Below are positions 7,401 to 15,725 of a stretch of 64,000 bases of DNA, in pieces. The DNA comes from Rhodobacteraceae bacterium M382 (GTDB taxonomy: Bacteria > Pseudomonadota > Alphaproteobacteria > Rhodobacterales > Rhodobacteraceae): positions 1,246,501-1,310,500 of the forward strand of contig CP081098.1 of NCBI GenBank assembly GCA_025141015.1, given 5' to 3'. Position numbers and translations under genes: made by a program. Every line of letters begins with the position of its first letter. Position 1 is the first letter of the stretch. The notes under the pieces are model-generated. The model saw only the letters and a program-made list of their open reading frames with translations. It was not told the DNA's origin and did not search any database.

Positions 7401-10322
7401 ATGTGCGCCGACACGCCTGAAACGCCCGAATACAAATCTACGCTGAACCTGCCTAAAACCGATTTTCCAATGCGCGCAGGTCTGCCCAAGCGCGAACCCG
7501 CATGGCTGGACCGGTGGGAACAGATTGGCGTCTATGACCGCTTGCGCGAAAAAACGGACCGCACACCGTTTATCCTGCATGATGGCCCTCCCTATGCCAA
7601 CGGCAACCTGCACATCGGTCACGCGCTGAACAAGACGATCAAGGACATGATCGTACGTTCGCATCAGATGATGGGATTTGACGCGCGTTACGTGCCGGGT
7701 TGGGACTGCCACGGTTTGCCGATCGAATGGAAGATCGAAGAGCAATACCGCAACAAAGGCAAGGACAAGGACGAAGTTCCGGTCATCGACTTCCGTCAGG
7801 AATGCCGCAAGTTTGCCGAAGGATGGGTCGACATCCAGCGCGAGGAATTCAAACGTTTGGGGATCACCGGCAATTGGGTCAATCCCTATCTGACGATGGA
7901 TTACCACGCCGAGGCGGTGATCGCTGGCGAATTCCAGAAGTTCCTGATGAACGGCACTCTGTATCAGGGGTCAAAACCCGTGATGTGGTCGCCAGTGGAA
8001 AAAACCGCATTGGCCGAGGCCGAGATCGAATATCACGATCACAAAAGCCACACCATCTGGGTCAAATTCCCGATCGCTCAGGCGATTGGGCCGACCGGCG
8101 CAGACGTGGGCCTGCAAGGTGTCGATGTCGTGATCTGGACCACCACCGCCTGGACCATCCCATCGAACCGCGCCATCGCGTTTAACCCGGCGCTGTCTTA
8201 TGGCCTGTACAAGGTCACGGCAGCCCCCGATGGCAATTGGGCGAAAAAGGGCGATCATTACCTGCTGGCTGACAATCTGGCCGCAGATGTGATGAAATCC
8301 GCCAAGGTCGACGAATTTGTGCGCAAACGCGATATTCCGGCGGAACAGCTGGACCTGATTTCCTGTGCGCACCCGTTCAAAGGGGTCGATGGGGGCGAAG
8401 GGGAGTGGGACTATAAGGTTCCGATGCTGCCCGGCGATCACGTCACCGACGAGGCAGGGACCGGATTCGTGCACACTGCGCCCAGCCATGGTGCAGATGA
8501 CTATGTTCTGGGGGTCAAACATGGCCTGCAGATGACTTATAACGTGATCGAAGATGGGTCATTCCGTGCCGACCTGCCGCTGTTCGGTGGCGAAGTCATC
8601 ATCACGCCCAAGGGCAAGGAAGGCGGAGCTAACACCGCAATCATCAACAAGCTGGCCGAAATCAGCGCCCTGATCGCCCGCGGACGGGTGACGCATTCCT
8701 ATCCGCATTCCTGGCGTTCCAAAGCGCCGGTGATTTTCCGCAATACGCCACAGTGGTTTGCTGCCGTGGACCGCGAGATCGCAGACGGCATGGACCAATA
8801 TGGCGGTACCATCCGCCAGCGGGCGCTGACCTCGATCGACGAGCTGGTGAAATGGACGCCCCAGACCGGGCGCAACCGCCTGTTCTCGATGATCGAAGCG
8901 CGCCCGGATTGGGTGCTGTCGCGCCAACGCGCCTGGGGCGTGCCGCTGACCTGCTTTGTCAAGAAGGACACGCTGCCGACGGCACCGGACTTTCTGTTGC
9001 GCGACGAGGCCGTGAACGCCCGTGTGATTGAAGCTTTTGAGGCCGAAGGCGCTGATGCGTGGTATGTCGAAGGCGCCAAGGAACGGTTCCTGGGCTCCGA
9101 CTACAATGCGGAGGAGTGGGAGCAGGTCTTTGACGTGCTGGATGTATGGTTCGATTCCGGATCGACCCATGCGTTTGTGTTGCGTGACCGCGAAGACGGT
9201 GCCCCCGATGGCATCGCTGATGTCTATATGGAAGGCACCGACCAGCACCGGGGATGGTTCCATTCGTCGCTGTTGCAGGCCTGTGGCACCAAGGGGCGTG
9301 CGCCCTATCGCAATGTGGTGACCCACGGGTTTACGCTGGATGCCAAGGGCAACAAGATGTCCAAATCGCTGGGCAATACCATCGTGCCGGAAAAGATCGT
9401 CCAGCAGTATGGTGCGGACATCCTGCGTCTGTGGGTGGCCCAGACGGACTATACCGCGGACCAACGGATCGGGCCGGAGATCCTGAAAGGGGTGGCGGAC
9501 AGCTATCGCCGCCTGCGCAATACGATGCGGTTCATGCTGGGCGCGCTGTCCGATTTTACCGAAGCCGATCGGATCGAAGACCCGGCTGATATGCCGCCGC
9601 TGGAACGCTGGGTGATGAGCCGCATGGCGGAATTGGACGAGGTCGTGCGCAAAGGTTACGCCGAATTCGACTTCCAGGGCGTATTCAGCGCGGTGTTCAA
9701 CTTTGCCACTGTGGATCTGTCGTCCTTCTATTTCGATATCCGCAAGGACGTTCTGTATTGCGATGGCGACAGCACCCGTCGCCGTGCCGCGCGCACGGTG
9801 CTGGATCTGTTGTTCCACCGTCTGACCACCTGGTTGGCACCGGTTCTGGTGTTCACCATGGAAGAGGTCTGGCTGGAACGCTTCCCGGGCGCGCAAAGTT
9901 CGGTGCATCTGGTCGACTTCCCTGAAACTCCGGCCAGCTGGCGCAATTCACAGAACGAGGAAAATGTGGCTCGGGTGCGTCGTGTGCGCCGTGTGGTGAC
10001 GTCGGCTCTGGAAATCCAGCGGCGTGACAAGGTGATTGGCTCCAGCCTGGAGGCGGCACCTATGGTCCATGTGGAAGACGCCGAAACCCGCCGTTTGATG
10101 GCATTGGTGGATATGGATGATGTTTGCATCACCTCAGGCCTGACGGTCAGCGCGGATCCGGCACCGGATGAAGCGTTTCGCATGCCGGATATCACCGGGG
10201 TCGCGGTTGTGTTCGAAAAGGCCGAGGGCGAAAAGTGTCAGCGATGCTGGAAGATCCTGCCCGATGTGGGGCAGCACGCACATGTGGGTGTCTGTGGCCG
10301 GTGCAATGACGCGTTGAACTGA
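7401..10322 (+). CDS. ileS: Isoleucyl-tRNA synthetase
   Basis: 973 aa from ATG 7401, preceded by AAAGGA about 8 bases upstream. A GTG at 7335 would add 22 non-conserved residues and was rejected. It charges tRNA-Ile. Class I signatures are present: HIGH at residues 71-74 in PYANGNLHIGHALNKT, and KMSKS at 652-656. The large CP1 editing domain lies between them (TTTAWTIPSNRAI and GTGFVHTAPSHG). The C-terminus keeps a four-cysteine zinc site: CQRCW about 30 residues before the end and CGRC near the end, as in bacterial type 1 IleRS. It stands alone, and a strong paired hairpin follows it. No T-box is expected in this group and none was seen. Confidence 0.98.
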   Translation: MCADTPETPEYKSTLNLPKTDFPMRAGLPKREPAWLDRWEQIGVYDRLREKTDRTPFILHDGPPYANGNLHIGHALNKTIKDMIVRSHQMMGFDARYVPGWDCHGLPIEWKIEEQYRNKGKDKDEVPVIDFRQECRKFAEGWVDIQREEFKRLGITGNWVNPYLTMDYHAEAVIAGEFQKFLMNGTLYQGSKPVMWSPVEKTALAEAEIEYHDHKSHTIWVKFPIAQAIGPTGADVGLQGVDVVIWTTTAWTIPSNRAIAFNPALSYGLYKVTAAPDGNWAKKGDHYLLADNLAADVMKSAKVDEFVRKRDIPAEQLDLISCAHPFKGVDGGEGEWDYKVPMLPGDHVTDEAGTGFVHTAPSHGADDYVLGVKHGLQMTYNVIEDGSFRADLPLFGGEVIITPKGKEGGANTAIINKLAEISALIARGRVTHSYPHSWRSKAPVIFRNTPQWFAAVDREIADGMDQYGGTIRQRALTSIDELVKWTPQTGRNRLFSMIEARPDWVLSRQRAWGVPLTCFVKKDTLPTAPDFLLRDEAVNARVIEAFEAEGADAWYVEGAKERFLGSDYNAEEWEQVFDVLDVWFDSGSTHAFVLRDREDGAPDGIADVYMEGTDQHRGWFHSSLLQACGTKGRAPYRNVVTHGFTLDAKGNKMSKSLGNTIVPEKIVQQYGADILRLWVAQTDYTADQRIGPEILKGVADSYRRLRNTMRFMLGALSDFTEADRIEDPADMPPLERWVMSRMAELDEVVRKGYAEFDFQGVFSAVFNFATVDLSSFYFDIRKDVLYCDGDSTRRRAARTVLDLLFHRLTTWLAPVLVFTMEEVWLERFPGAQSSVHLVDFPETPASWRNSQNEENVARVRRVRRVVTSALEIQRRDKVIGSSLEAAPMVHVEDAETRRLMALVDMDDVCITSGLTVSADPAPDEAFRMPDITGVAVVFEKAEGEKCQRCWKILPDVGQHAHVGVCGRCNDALN

Positions 10323-10392
10323 GCGTTCCAGAGCGTCTGTCGCCCGATCTGTGAAGCTCTCGATGGGTGAAACAGATCGCACTTGTTTCCGC

Positions 10393-10460
10393 AACACGGG
10401 CCGGGACCCCCATCGAGGGGGTCCCGGCCCGTGTTCTTTGATCCCGAAGGATCAAAGAAC
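10393..10460 (+). terminator. Two overlapping perfect hairpins after ileS
   Basis: The first hairpin has perfect 19-bp arms at 10393-10411 and 10417-10435 around the five-base loop ATCGA. The second has 12-bp arms at 10433-10444 and 10449-10460 around CGAA. The two share bases 10433-10435, so their full lengths cannot form at once. There is no T-run after either, so this is a rho-independent terminator only in a loose sense; it could also protect the ileS 3' end or be a repeat element. It lies 70 bases after the ileS stop and 40 before ogt. Confidence 0.6.
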
Positions 10461-10500
10461 CGCTCTTGTCCGATTGCACAACATGCGACAGGGTAGGGGA

Positions 10501-10953
10501 ATGCCTATAGCGTCCTTAGATACCCCCATCGGCCCGCTGAGCGTTGAAGAACGCGACGGAGAAATCATACGGGTTGGCTGGTCGTGGGAAGGTGCCGACA
10601 GCACATCGGTTCTGAACAAGGCCCTTGCGCAGTTGCGGGCCTATTTTGCCGGTACGCTTGAGCAGTTTGATTTGCCCTTGCAGGTGCAGGGGTCCGATTT
10701 TCAGCGGGCAGTTTGTGATGCGATGCTGGCGATCCCGTTTGGTGACACCCGTACCTATGGCGAGATCGCCAAAGAGCTGGGCGCGCCGCCGCAGCCTGTG
10801 GGCAATGCCTGTGGCGCAAATCCGATCCCGGTGATCATCCCGTGCCATCGGGTTCTGGCGGCCAACAGCCTGGGTGGGTTTTCCGGCATGGGCGGGGTCG
10901 AAACCAAGGTGGCCTTGCTGCGCCACGAAAAGGCGGCGGGATTGCTGATCTGA
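10501..10953 (+). CDS. ogt: Methylated-DNA--[protein]-cysteine S-methyltransferase
   Basis: 150 aa from ATG 10501. The active-site motif IPCHRV is at residues 113-118 with acceptor Cys115. The DNA-binding helix-turn-helix region with RTYGEIAKELG and the conserved NPIPVIIPCHR stretch precede it. The enzyme removes O6-alkyl groups from guanine by irreversible transfer to its own cysteine. Its length and simple N-terminal domain match Ogt rather than the two-domain Ada. A longer frame from 10351 would read through the hairpins and was rejected. Known members of this family act alone. The gene is monocistronic by spacing. Confidence 0.93.
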   Translation: MPIASLDTPIGPLSVEERDGEIIRVGWSWEGADSTSVLNKALAQLRAYFAGTLEQFDLPLQVQGSDFQRAVCDAMLAIPFGDTRTYGEIAKELGAPPQPVGNACGANPIPVIIPCHRVLAANSLGGFSGMGGVETKVALLRHEKAAGLLI

Positions 10954-11031
10954 GCGTCGAGCGCCCCGGCCCTGTGGCCAAATTGCCGTTTTGACCAAGA
11001 TGTCCGGACATTTGATCCAGAACAAGGCGGC

Positions 11032-11061
11032 TTGACGTGCAAACGTCTGAAATCGCACTAT
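11032..11061 (+). promoter_or_regulatory. Possible sigma-70 type promoter of the Gre-like gene
   Basis: TTGACG at 11032-11037 and CACTAT at 11056-11061 are separated by 18 bases, about 40 bases before the ATG at 11101. The -35 match is good, the -10 is weak. Only pattern matching supports it. Confidence 0.3.
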
Positions 11062-11100
11062 TCCACATCCAAGCACGCAGATTGAACGGGAGAACCGCCC

Positions 11101-11562
11101 ATGACTTCGGACCGGGTCGCGCTGAAACAGGCCATCCAAGACAGGATTATGTCATTGGAAGAGGCCGAATTGGCCTCTGCCATCGCGCATTACGAGGCGT
11201 TCCTGAAGGACTCCCTGTTGGATGACCGCGAAGGTCATGACAAGGACGATTTGGTCGGTGCCCGCGAGAATGCCGATCTGGCCGCTGCCTTTGACCATCC
11301 GGTCCAGGCGCATCATGCCAAGATCGACGTGCTGGAAAATCTGGATTTTTCGATGACCGACAGCGTGCGCCCCGGTGCGGTTGTCCGGTTCAATGGTCGC
11401 AGTTTTGTTGTTGCGGTATCGACGACGCGTTTCGAAGTCGACGGTCAAACCTATATGGGCATTTCTCAGCAAAGCCCGATCTACAAAGCCATGGCCGGGT
11501 TGGAAGCCGGTGATACCTTTGTGTTCAACGGCAAAGACGTCGAGATCGAAGACGTTTTTTGA
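11101..11562 (+). CDS. GreA/GreB-type elongation factor C-terminal domain protein
   Basis: 153 aa from ATG 11101 with GGGAG upstream. Residues 85-153 fit the FKBP-like C-terminal domain of Gre factors: RPGAVVRFNGRSFVVAV, then SPIYKAMAGLEAGDTFVFNG, which matches the SPLGkALlGkkvGD signature. The N-terminal 80 residues are helical and acidic, with RENADLAAA resembling the sENaEY.aA segment at the Gre coiled-coil tip, but the coil is shorter than in GreA (about 158 aa with a longer hairpin). True Gre factors stimulate transcript cleavage in paused RNA polymerase; this one may be a Gre-like regulator, because the usual acidic tip is not obvious. The stop overlaps a possible TTG of the next gene. 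Confidence 0.75.
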   Translation: MTSDRVALKQAIQDRIMSLEEAELASAIAHYEAFLKDSLLDDREGHDKDDLVGARENADLAAAFDHPVQAHHAKIDVLENLDFSMTDSVRPGAVVRFNGRSFVVAVSTTRFEVDGQTYMGISQQSPIYKAMAGLEAGDTFVFNGKDVEIEDVF

Positions 11563-11579
11563 GAGCCCGTTCGCGGCAG

Positions 11580-12188
11580 ATGGAAACGGTTCTGTCTGGG
11601 TATGCCAAGGATGCAGCAACGCTGATCTCGGCCTATGAAACGCTGTCGTCGCGGCAATTGTATGAACCTGTTGAGACCTGGCTGCCCGATCGGCCTGCGA
11701 CGGTACTGGATCTGGGGGCAGGCACTGGGCGGGATGCTGCTTGGTTGTGTCAGCAGGGGCACCAGGTCTGGGCGGTCGAACCTGTGTCGGCCTTTCGCCA
11801 GGCGGGGCAGATTCTGCACAGCGCTCAGCGGATCACCTGGGTCGACGATCAATTGCCAAGCTTGAGTCGTACATTGTGTTTGGGACAACGGTTTGATCTG
11901 ATTGTCGCCAATGCGGTTCTTCACCATCTCCGCCCCATGGATCGCAACGCCGCCATGCAGGTGGCCTATGATCTGATGGCACCCAAGGGGCGTTTGATCT
12001 GTTCGCTGCGTCACGGGCCAACGCCTAGTGCCCGTCCGGGATATCCTGTTTCAACACCGGATTTGGTCTGCCATGCCACGACATGTGGTCTGAAGCTGTG
12101 CGCTCATCAGGCAAACCTCGAATCGCATCAGCCCAACAATCGAATGTCCGGTGTCAGTTGGGATTGGCTGGTGTTTGTTCGGGAATGA
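11580..12188 (+). CDS. Class I SAM-dependent methyltransferase
   Basis: 202 aa from ATG 11580; TTG 11559, overlapping the upstream TGA, is an alternative. Motif I of Rossmann methyltransferases is present (VLDLGAGTGRDAAWL), followed by VWAVEPV (acidic end of strand 2), FDLIVANAVLHHL (motif IV) and GRLICSLRHG (motif V/VI region), placing it in the Methyltransf_11/25 group. It methylates an unknown small molecule or macromolecule using SAM. Its last 35 bases overlap the 3' end of pcs on the opposite strand, and both frames look genuine there. Proximity to pcs does not make it a phospholipid methyltransferase, since it lacks membrane segments and PmtA features. Confidence 0.82.
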   Translation: METVLSGYAKDAATLISAYETLSSRQLYEPVETWLPDRPATVLDLGAGTGRDAAWLCQQGHQVWAVEPVSAFRQAGQILHSAQRITWVDDQLPSLSRTLCLGQRFDLIVANAVLHHLRPMDRNAAMQVAYDLMAPKGRLICSLRHGPTPSARPGYPVSTPDLVCHATTCGLKLCAHQANLESHQPNNRMSGVSWDWLVFVRE

Positions 12189-12861
12189 TCTGTTGGGCGA
12201 TGCCGGCGAACAACAGGTAGATCGATGTCACGACCAGCCCCCAATGGGCCCAGCTCTCGGGATGGAAATCCACCCAGGCAGCCCAGCCGGCAAAGAAAGT
12301 CCAGGCCAGAGCCATTGGTAATGTTATCTTTCGCCAGCGTTCTGTGCGCACGGGATGGACGAATTTTAATGGCAGGAACATGGCGATGGCCACCAAGGCT
12401 ACCAACACCAGGCTGACCCAGAAATTCGGCTCGAGCGCAAAAATCACCAGCACAACCATGTTCCAGCAGCCTGGAAATCCCAAAAATGAATTGTCCTTGG
12501 TCTTCATCCGGGTGTCGGCAAAATACATCGCGCTGGCAAAGGTGATGACGATAATCGCAAACCACCCGGTCCACCCGTCCATTAAACCGGACTTGAACAG
12601 GGCAAAGGCCGGAATGAACACATAGGTGAGATAGTCGATGATCAGGTCCAACAACACCCCGTCGAATTCGGGTGCGTATTTCTTGACATGGTAATGGCGG
12701 GCCAATGGACCGTCAAATCCGTCCACAACAAAGGCCACGACGAGCCACAGGAACATCAGGCTCCATTTTTCATCGACGGCTGCCAGCATGGCGAGCATGG
12801 CAAAAACAGCGCCGGTTGCAGTAAAAAGATGGACGGAGAGGGCACGCAATTCAGGGGTCAT
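12154..12861 (-). CDS. pcs: Phosphatidylcholine synthase (CDP-diacylglycerol:choline type)
   Basis: 235 aa from ATG 12861 (ACGGGG precedes it); ATG 12879 would add six residues. The CDP-alcohol phosphotransferase motif is seen at residues 50-76: DG..AR, then 12 residues, then G...D...D (Asp50, Gly51, Ala54, Arg55, Gly68, Asp72, Asp76). The 12-residue spacer between AR and G is the Pcs form rather than the 8 of PgsA/PssA. Eight hydrophobic helices follow. Pcs condenses CDP-diacylglycerol with choline to make phosphatidylcholine in the inner membrane, a pathway found in alphaproteobacteria that take up choline. The 3' end overlaps the convergent methyltransferase by 35 bases. Confidence 0.92.
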   Translation of the reverse strand: MTPELRALSVHLFTATGAVFAMLAMLAAVDEKWSLMFLWLVVAFVVDGFDGPLARHYHVKKYAPEFDGVLLDLIIDYLTYVFIPAFALFKSGLMDGWTGWFAIIVITFASAMYFADTRMKTKDNSFLGFPGCWNMVVLVIFALEPNFWVSLVLVALVAIAMFLPLKFVHPVRTERWRKITLPMALAWTFFAGWAAWVDFHPESWAHWGLVVTSIYLLFAGIAQQIIPEQTPANPN

Positions 12862-12898
12862 GTCCCCGTCATGGCCCATGCTGCGCCGGGATGCAAAG

Positions 12899-12930
12899 CA
12901 AAAAACCCGGAAAAATGCCCGGGTTTTTCA
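12899..12930 (-). terminator. Rho-independent terminator after the P460-like gene
   Basis: Arms AAAAACCCGG (12901-12910) and CCGGGTTTTT (12919-12928) pair perfectly around an 8-base loop. Read on the minus strand the stem ends in a T-run and lies just after the stop of the cytochrome gene at 12947, before pcs begins. Confidence 0.85.
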
Positions 12931-12946
12931 TGTGAGCGCAAAAAAT

Positions 12947-13537
12947 TCAATTCGAAGAGACGCGAACCTCTTCCAGCGGATAGGCCAGGCTGTCCTGGTC
13001 GGCCCAACCGATGTGGCAGTCATGGCAAAAGCTCTGTTTGAACTTCATCGGTTTGCCATTGGGTTGGATGCCACCATACAGCCAGTCATCTGTTTCAGGC
13101 GCGCCGCCGGCGGCCAGTTTGGTCATCAGAAATAGGGGGCCGATGCGCGCCGCCTTTTTCTTCTTGGAGATGGTAATGCTTTCTTTGGCCAGAACAGATC
13201 CAGCAGGCATTTTGACGCCTTGCTCTTCGAACTTCAGATATTGTTCGGCTGCGATCGGGTTGGCAAATGTCTGCAACAATCGGTTGCCATGTGGTCCCGC
13301 CACGGCGGGGCGCGTGCTGCTGATCGTCCAGTTGCGATAATTTTGTGCGACCTTGTTGCCCTGTTTGGAATAGCCGGTGACCATGGCGTCCTTCATGCAA
13401 TCATACAGTGCCACCACCTGCGCCTCTTCCAGATCAAAGGCAGATTCGACGTCCACCGGACAATCGGCCGCTTGGGCAGCAGCACCACCCAGCAGAACAA
13501 CAAAGGTAGCTGCGGAAAACGTGGTTGCGTGGTTCAT
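12947..13537 (-). CDS. Periplasmic cytochrome P460-like c-type haem protein
   Basis: 196 aa. A Sec signal peptide is clear (TTFSAATFVVLLGGAAAQAA, cut near residue 24). A single CxxCH haem-attachment site lies near the C-terminus (Cys171-His-Asp-Cys174-His175). The middle has YRNWTISSTRPAVAGPHGN, then PAGSVLAKESI and WLYGGIQPNGKPM. This order (a NW segment, a 'paGsvi.Ke' strand, a W.Y segment, a terminal CxxCH) fits the cytochrome P460 / c'-beta family, whose members bind NO or oxidise hydroxylamine. The cross-linking Lys of true P460 cannot be assigned from sequence alone. It is monocistronic with its own terminator. A general cytochrome c role is the alternative. Confidence 0.7.
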   Translation of the reverse strand: MNHATTFSAATFVVLLGGAAAQAADCPVDVESAFDLEEAQVVALYDCMKDAMVTGYSKQGNKVAQNYRNWTISSTRPAVAGPHGNRLLQTFANPIAAEQYLKFEEQGVKMPAGSVLAKESITISKKKKAARIGPLFLMTKLAAGGAPETDDWLYGGIQPNGKPMKFKQSFCHDCHIGWADQDSLAYPLEEVRVSSN

Positions 13538-13699
13538 TTCTGGACCCTCCCGTGGGATGTGTTGCGCCTGATGCCTCAGCGTTGGCGCAAACGGCGATCA
13601 TATCAATCCGCAGAGAGGACACGATTTTACACTTGAGGGTGACGGGTGCGTGAGACCAGCGAAACCTGACGGACGGAGAGGGGGGCTACACCATCGGCA

Positions 13700-14635
13700 T
13701 CATGCCTTGGGGTGCGTGCGTTGATAGACTTCCATCAGATGGGCCGTGTCGACGGCTGTATAGGTCTGGGTGGTCGACAGAGAGGCGTGTCCCAGCAGTT
13801 CCTGTATGGCGCGCAGGTCGCCGCCTGCTTCGAGCAGATGCGTTGCAAAACTGTGCCTTAGCGCATGTGGGGTGGCTGTTGACGGCAATCCCAGCTGCGC
13901 CCGTGTCCGGGCCATAACGCCCTGAATTATGCGAGGATTGAGCGCACCACCGCGAATGCCGCGAAACAACGGGTCCTCGGGTTTCATGGGATGCGGGCAC
14001 AGACGCAGGTATTTGTCCACAGCGTCACGCGCGGCTGGGAGCACCGGCATGATCCGTTCTTTGTCGCCCTTGCCGATGATGCGCAGCACGGGTGGCAATG
14101 GGGCGTCCTGACCTTTCAGGCCCAGGGCTTCGGAGATGCGCAGCCCACAACCATAGAGAAGAGTGATCACCGCAAGATCCCGAGCCGCAACCCAAGGACG
14201 TTCAGACTGAAGCTCGACGGTGTCCAGAACCGCGCGGGCGGCGTCCTGTGCCAATGGCCGGGGCAGTTTTTTGGTGAATTTGGGGGCGCGGGTCGACAGC
14301 ACGGCGGTGGGTTCGAACCCTTCCCGCTCAGCGAGCCAGCGGTAGAAGGTCTTGACCGCGGACAGCTTGCGGGCCAGTGATCGTGCGCTCAGACCATCGG
14401 CGCGGGACCGGGCCATCCAGGCCCGCATATCAGATACGGATATGCGCGAGATCGCAGCCAGCCCCTGTTGGCCGCCGTGGTGATTGGTCATGAACCCCAG
14501 AAAATCGATCACATCGCTGTTGTAGGCCGCAATCGTGTTTTCAGACGCGTCGTTCAGCGCGGCCTGTCCAGTCAGCCATGATTGTAGTGCATCCCGGCAC
14601 GCCGGGGAAATGAGAGGGGGAGGTGTTTGGCTCAC
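13700..14635 (-). CDS. xerC: Tyrosine recombinase XerC
   Basis: 311 aa from GTG 14635, which overlaps the DUF484 stop (GTGA). An ATG further upstream would lie inside DUF484 and was rejected. The N-terminal SAM-like core-binding domain (SENTIAAYNSDVIDFLGFM) is followed by the catalytic domain with Arg in GCGLRISEALGL, HALRHSFATHLLEAG (H-x-x-R), LLGHASLSTTQTY (His and the nucleophile Tyr). XerC with XerD resolves chromosome dimers at dif during division. DUF484 next to xerC is conserved across proteobacteria (yigA-xerC in Escherichia coli). C-terminal TAVDTAHLMEVYQRTHPKA is typical of this family and argues for XerC over an integrase. No attachment site was seen. Confidence 0.93.
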   Translation of the reverse strand: MSQTPPPLISPACRDALQSWLTGQAALNDASENTIAAYNSDVIDFLGFMTNHHGGQQGLAAISRISVSDMRAWMARSRADGLSARSLARKLSAVKTFYRWLAEREGFEPTAVLSTRAPKFTKKLPRPLAQDAARAVLDTVELQSERPWVAARDLAVITLLYGCGLRISEALGLKGQDAPLPPVLRIIGKGDKERIMPVLPAARDAVDKYLRLCPHPMKPEDPLFRGIRGGALNPRIIQGVMARTRAQLGLPSTATPHALRHSFATHLLEAGGDLRAIQELLGHASLSTTQTYTAVDTAHLMEVYQRTHPKA

Positions 14636-15339
14636 GACAGCCAGTGGCGCATCGACCGTTCGAAGACGCCAGCAAAGAAGGTGAGAAGATCCGTGCCCTG
14701 TTGCGGAGAGAAGTGGTGGGGGTCTTCGGCACCCATTACCAGCAGGCCGGGCAAACGCCCGTTGCCCAGATCCAATTTGAGGCAGGCTTCGGACCGGATC
14801 CAACCGGCTTTGGGTCCATAAATTCGCTCAGCACCGCTTTGGATCTGGCGCAGGGTGACCTGGCGGGACCGACCATTGCGATCCTGGGTCAGAAACCCGT
14901 CGATGAAACCTGGGGCGGCAACGCGCAAAACCCCGTCAAGCCGCTGAACGGCAGGGTCCTGATCATTCTGGACGGATTCCAGCACCAGCGATATGGCGTC
15001 AACCCGCAGAGTTTCGGCAACTTCGCCGCCGAGATCCCGTAGGAAGGTTTCGAACTCCATCGGATCCAGCATGCGCAGTATGGCACGGTGGATCTGATTG
15101 GTGCCGGCCAGGTTTTCATAGGCCGCAGCAATGACCGAACGATGGGTGTCTTCGAGCCGGTCCAACCGCGCTTCGAGACGGTCCATTGCGATGCCGCGCA
15201 GGTCAATGATGTTGCCGCCCATGATGCGTTCATTGGCAGCAATCAACGCGTGCATGATCGCCTTGTCATCCAGAACAGCGTCTGGTTTGGCAATGATCGC
15301 ATCGCGCAATGTATCTTCCAGTTTCGGGCTACTGCTCAT
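14632..15339 (-). CDS. DUF484 family protein (YigA-like)
   Basis: 235 aa from ATG 15339. The region SERIMGGNIIDLRGIAMDRL (approximate) and the helix LEDTHRSVIAAAYENLAGTN, followed by a GAF-like half (VLRVAAPGFIDGFL, GRLPGLLVMGAEDP, then FFAGVFERSMRHWL), match DUF484. The family is GAF-like and has no established activity. The stop overlaps the xerC GTG, so the two are co-translated; this pairing is widely conserved and suggests a link to Xer recombination or division (inference). The upstream 385 bases hold no gene. Confidence 0.88.
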   Translation of the reverse strand: MSSSPKLEDTLRDAIIAKPDAVLDDKAIMHALIAANERIMGGNIIDLRGIAMDRLEARLDRLEDTHRSVIAAAYENLAGTNQIHRAILRMLDPMEFETFLRDLGGEVAETLRVDAISLVLESVQNDQDPAVQRLDGVLRVAAPGFIDGFLTQDRNGRSRQVTLRQIQSGAERIYGPKAGWIRSEACLKLDLGNGRLPGLLVMGAEDPHHFSPQQGTDLLTFFAGVFERSMRHWLS

Positions 15340-15725
15340 GTCTGCCTCTGTTCGTCTTTTTTCTGGTTTATAGCACGAGTTTCGGGCTTGGCTGCCGGAA
15401 AATTCCCGCGGAATGGTAAATTTTGGGTAAATCTGGGCTCTGATGACCAGGGTTTCACCTGCGACCGCGGCGCTCCCGCCCGGTTTTGCTGGATCAGAGA
15501 TCCATCAGGCCCGGTTGGGCCGGGCGCATCGCACCAGGGCGCGATGCGTGCGCTGAATGGGGAGGCCGGGAGTTCGATCCGACAAGGGGGACAGCGCGGC
15601 AAGCCGCGCTGCCAGGCCCAAGGCCCGAGTAAGCCCGGCGAAGCCGAGGTTGCGAGGGGCACGGGAGGCCCCCGTTCTTGTATCGCGCGTCAAACCTCGC
15701 GCGACGAACTCCAAGCGCCTTTGGT
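15340..15725. other. Gene-free interval between fsa and DUF484, GC-rich with inverted repeats
   Basis: No coding frame here looks protein-like. There is a 9-bp inverted repeat with arms at 15592-15600 and 15603-15611, and several further GC-rich half-repeats at 15612-15715 including two copies of TCGCGCG. The block at about 15480-15715 differs in texture from both neighbours, and I suspect a repeat element or degraded sequence. It follows fsa (minus strand) and precedes DUF484. A T-loop-like GTTCGATCC at 15572-15580 does not sit in a tRNA cloverleaf. Confidence 0.5.

Noticed and set aside
8559-9908. A 449-codon frame antisense to ileS
   Set aside because: Same GC shadow effect; no start signal and no family resemblance.
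13700-14635. Phage or integrative-element integrase
   Set aside because: Sequence, length and DUF484 partner fit XerC; no att duplication, tRNA or phage gene is near.
15570-15582. GTTCGATCC, similar to a tRNA T-loop
   Set aside because: Flanking bases do not pair as a T-stem and no other tRNA arm is present.
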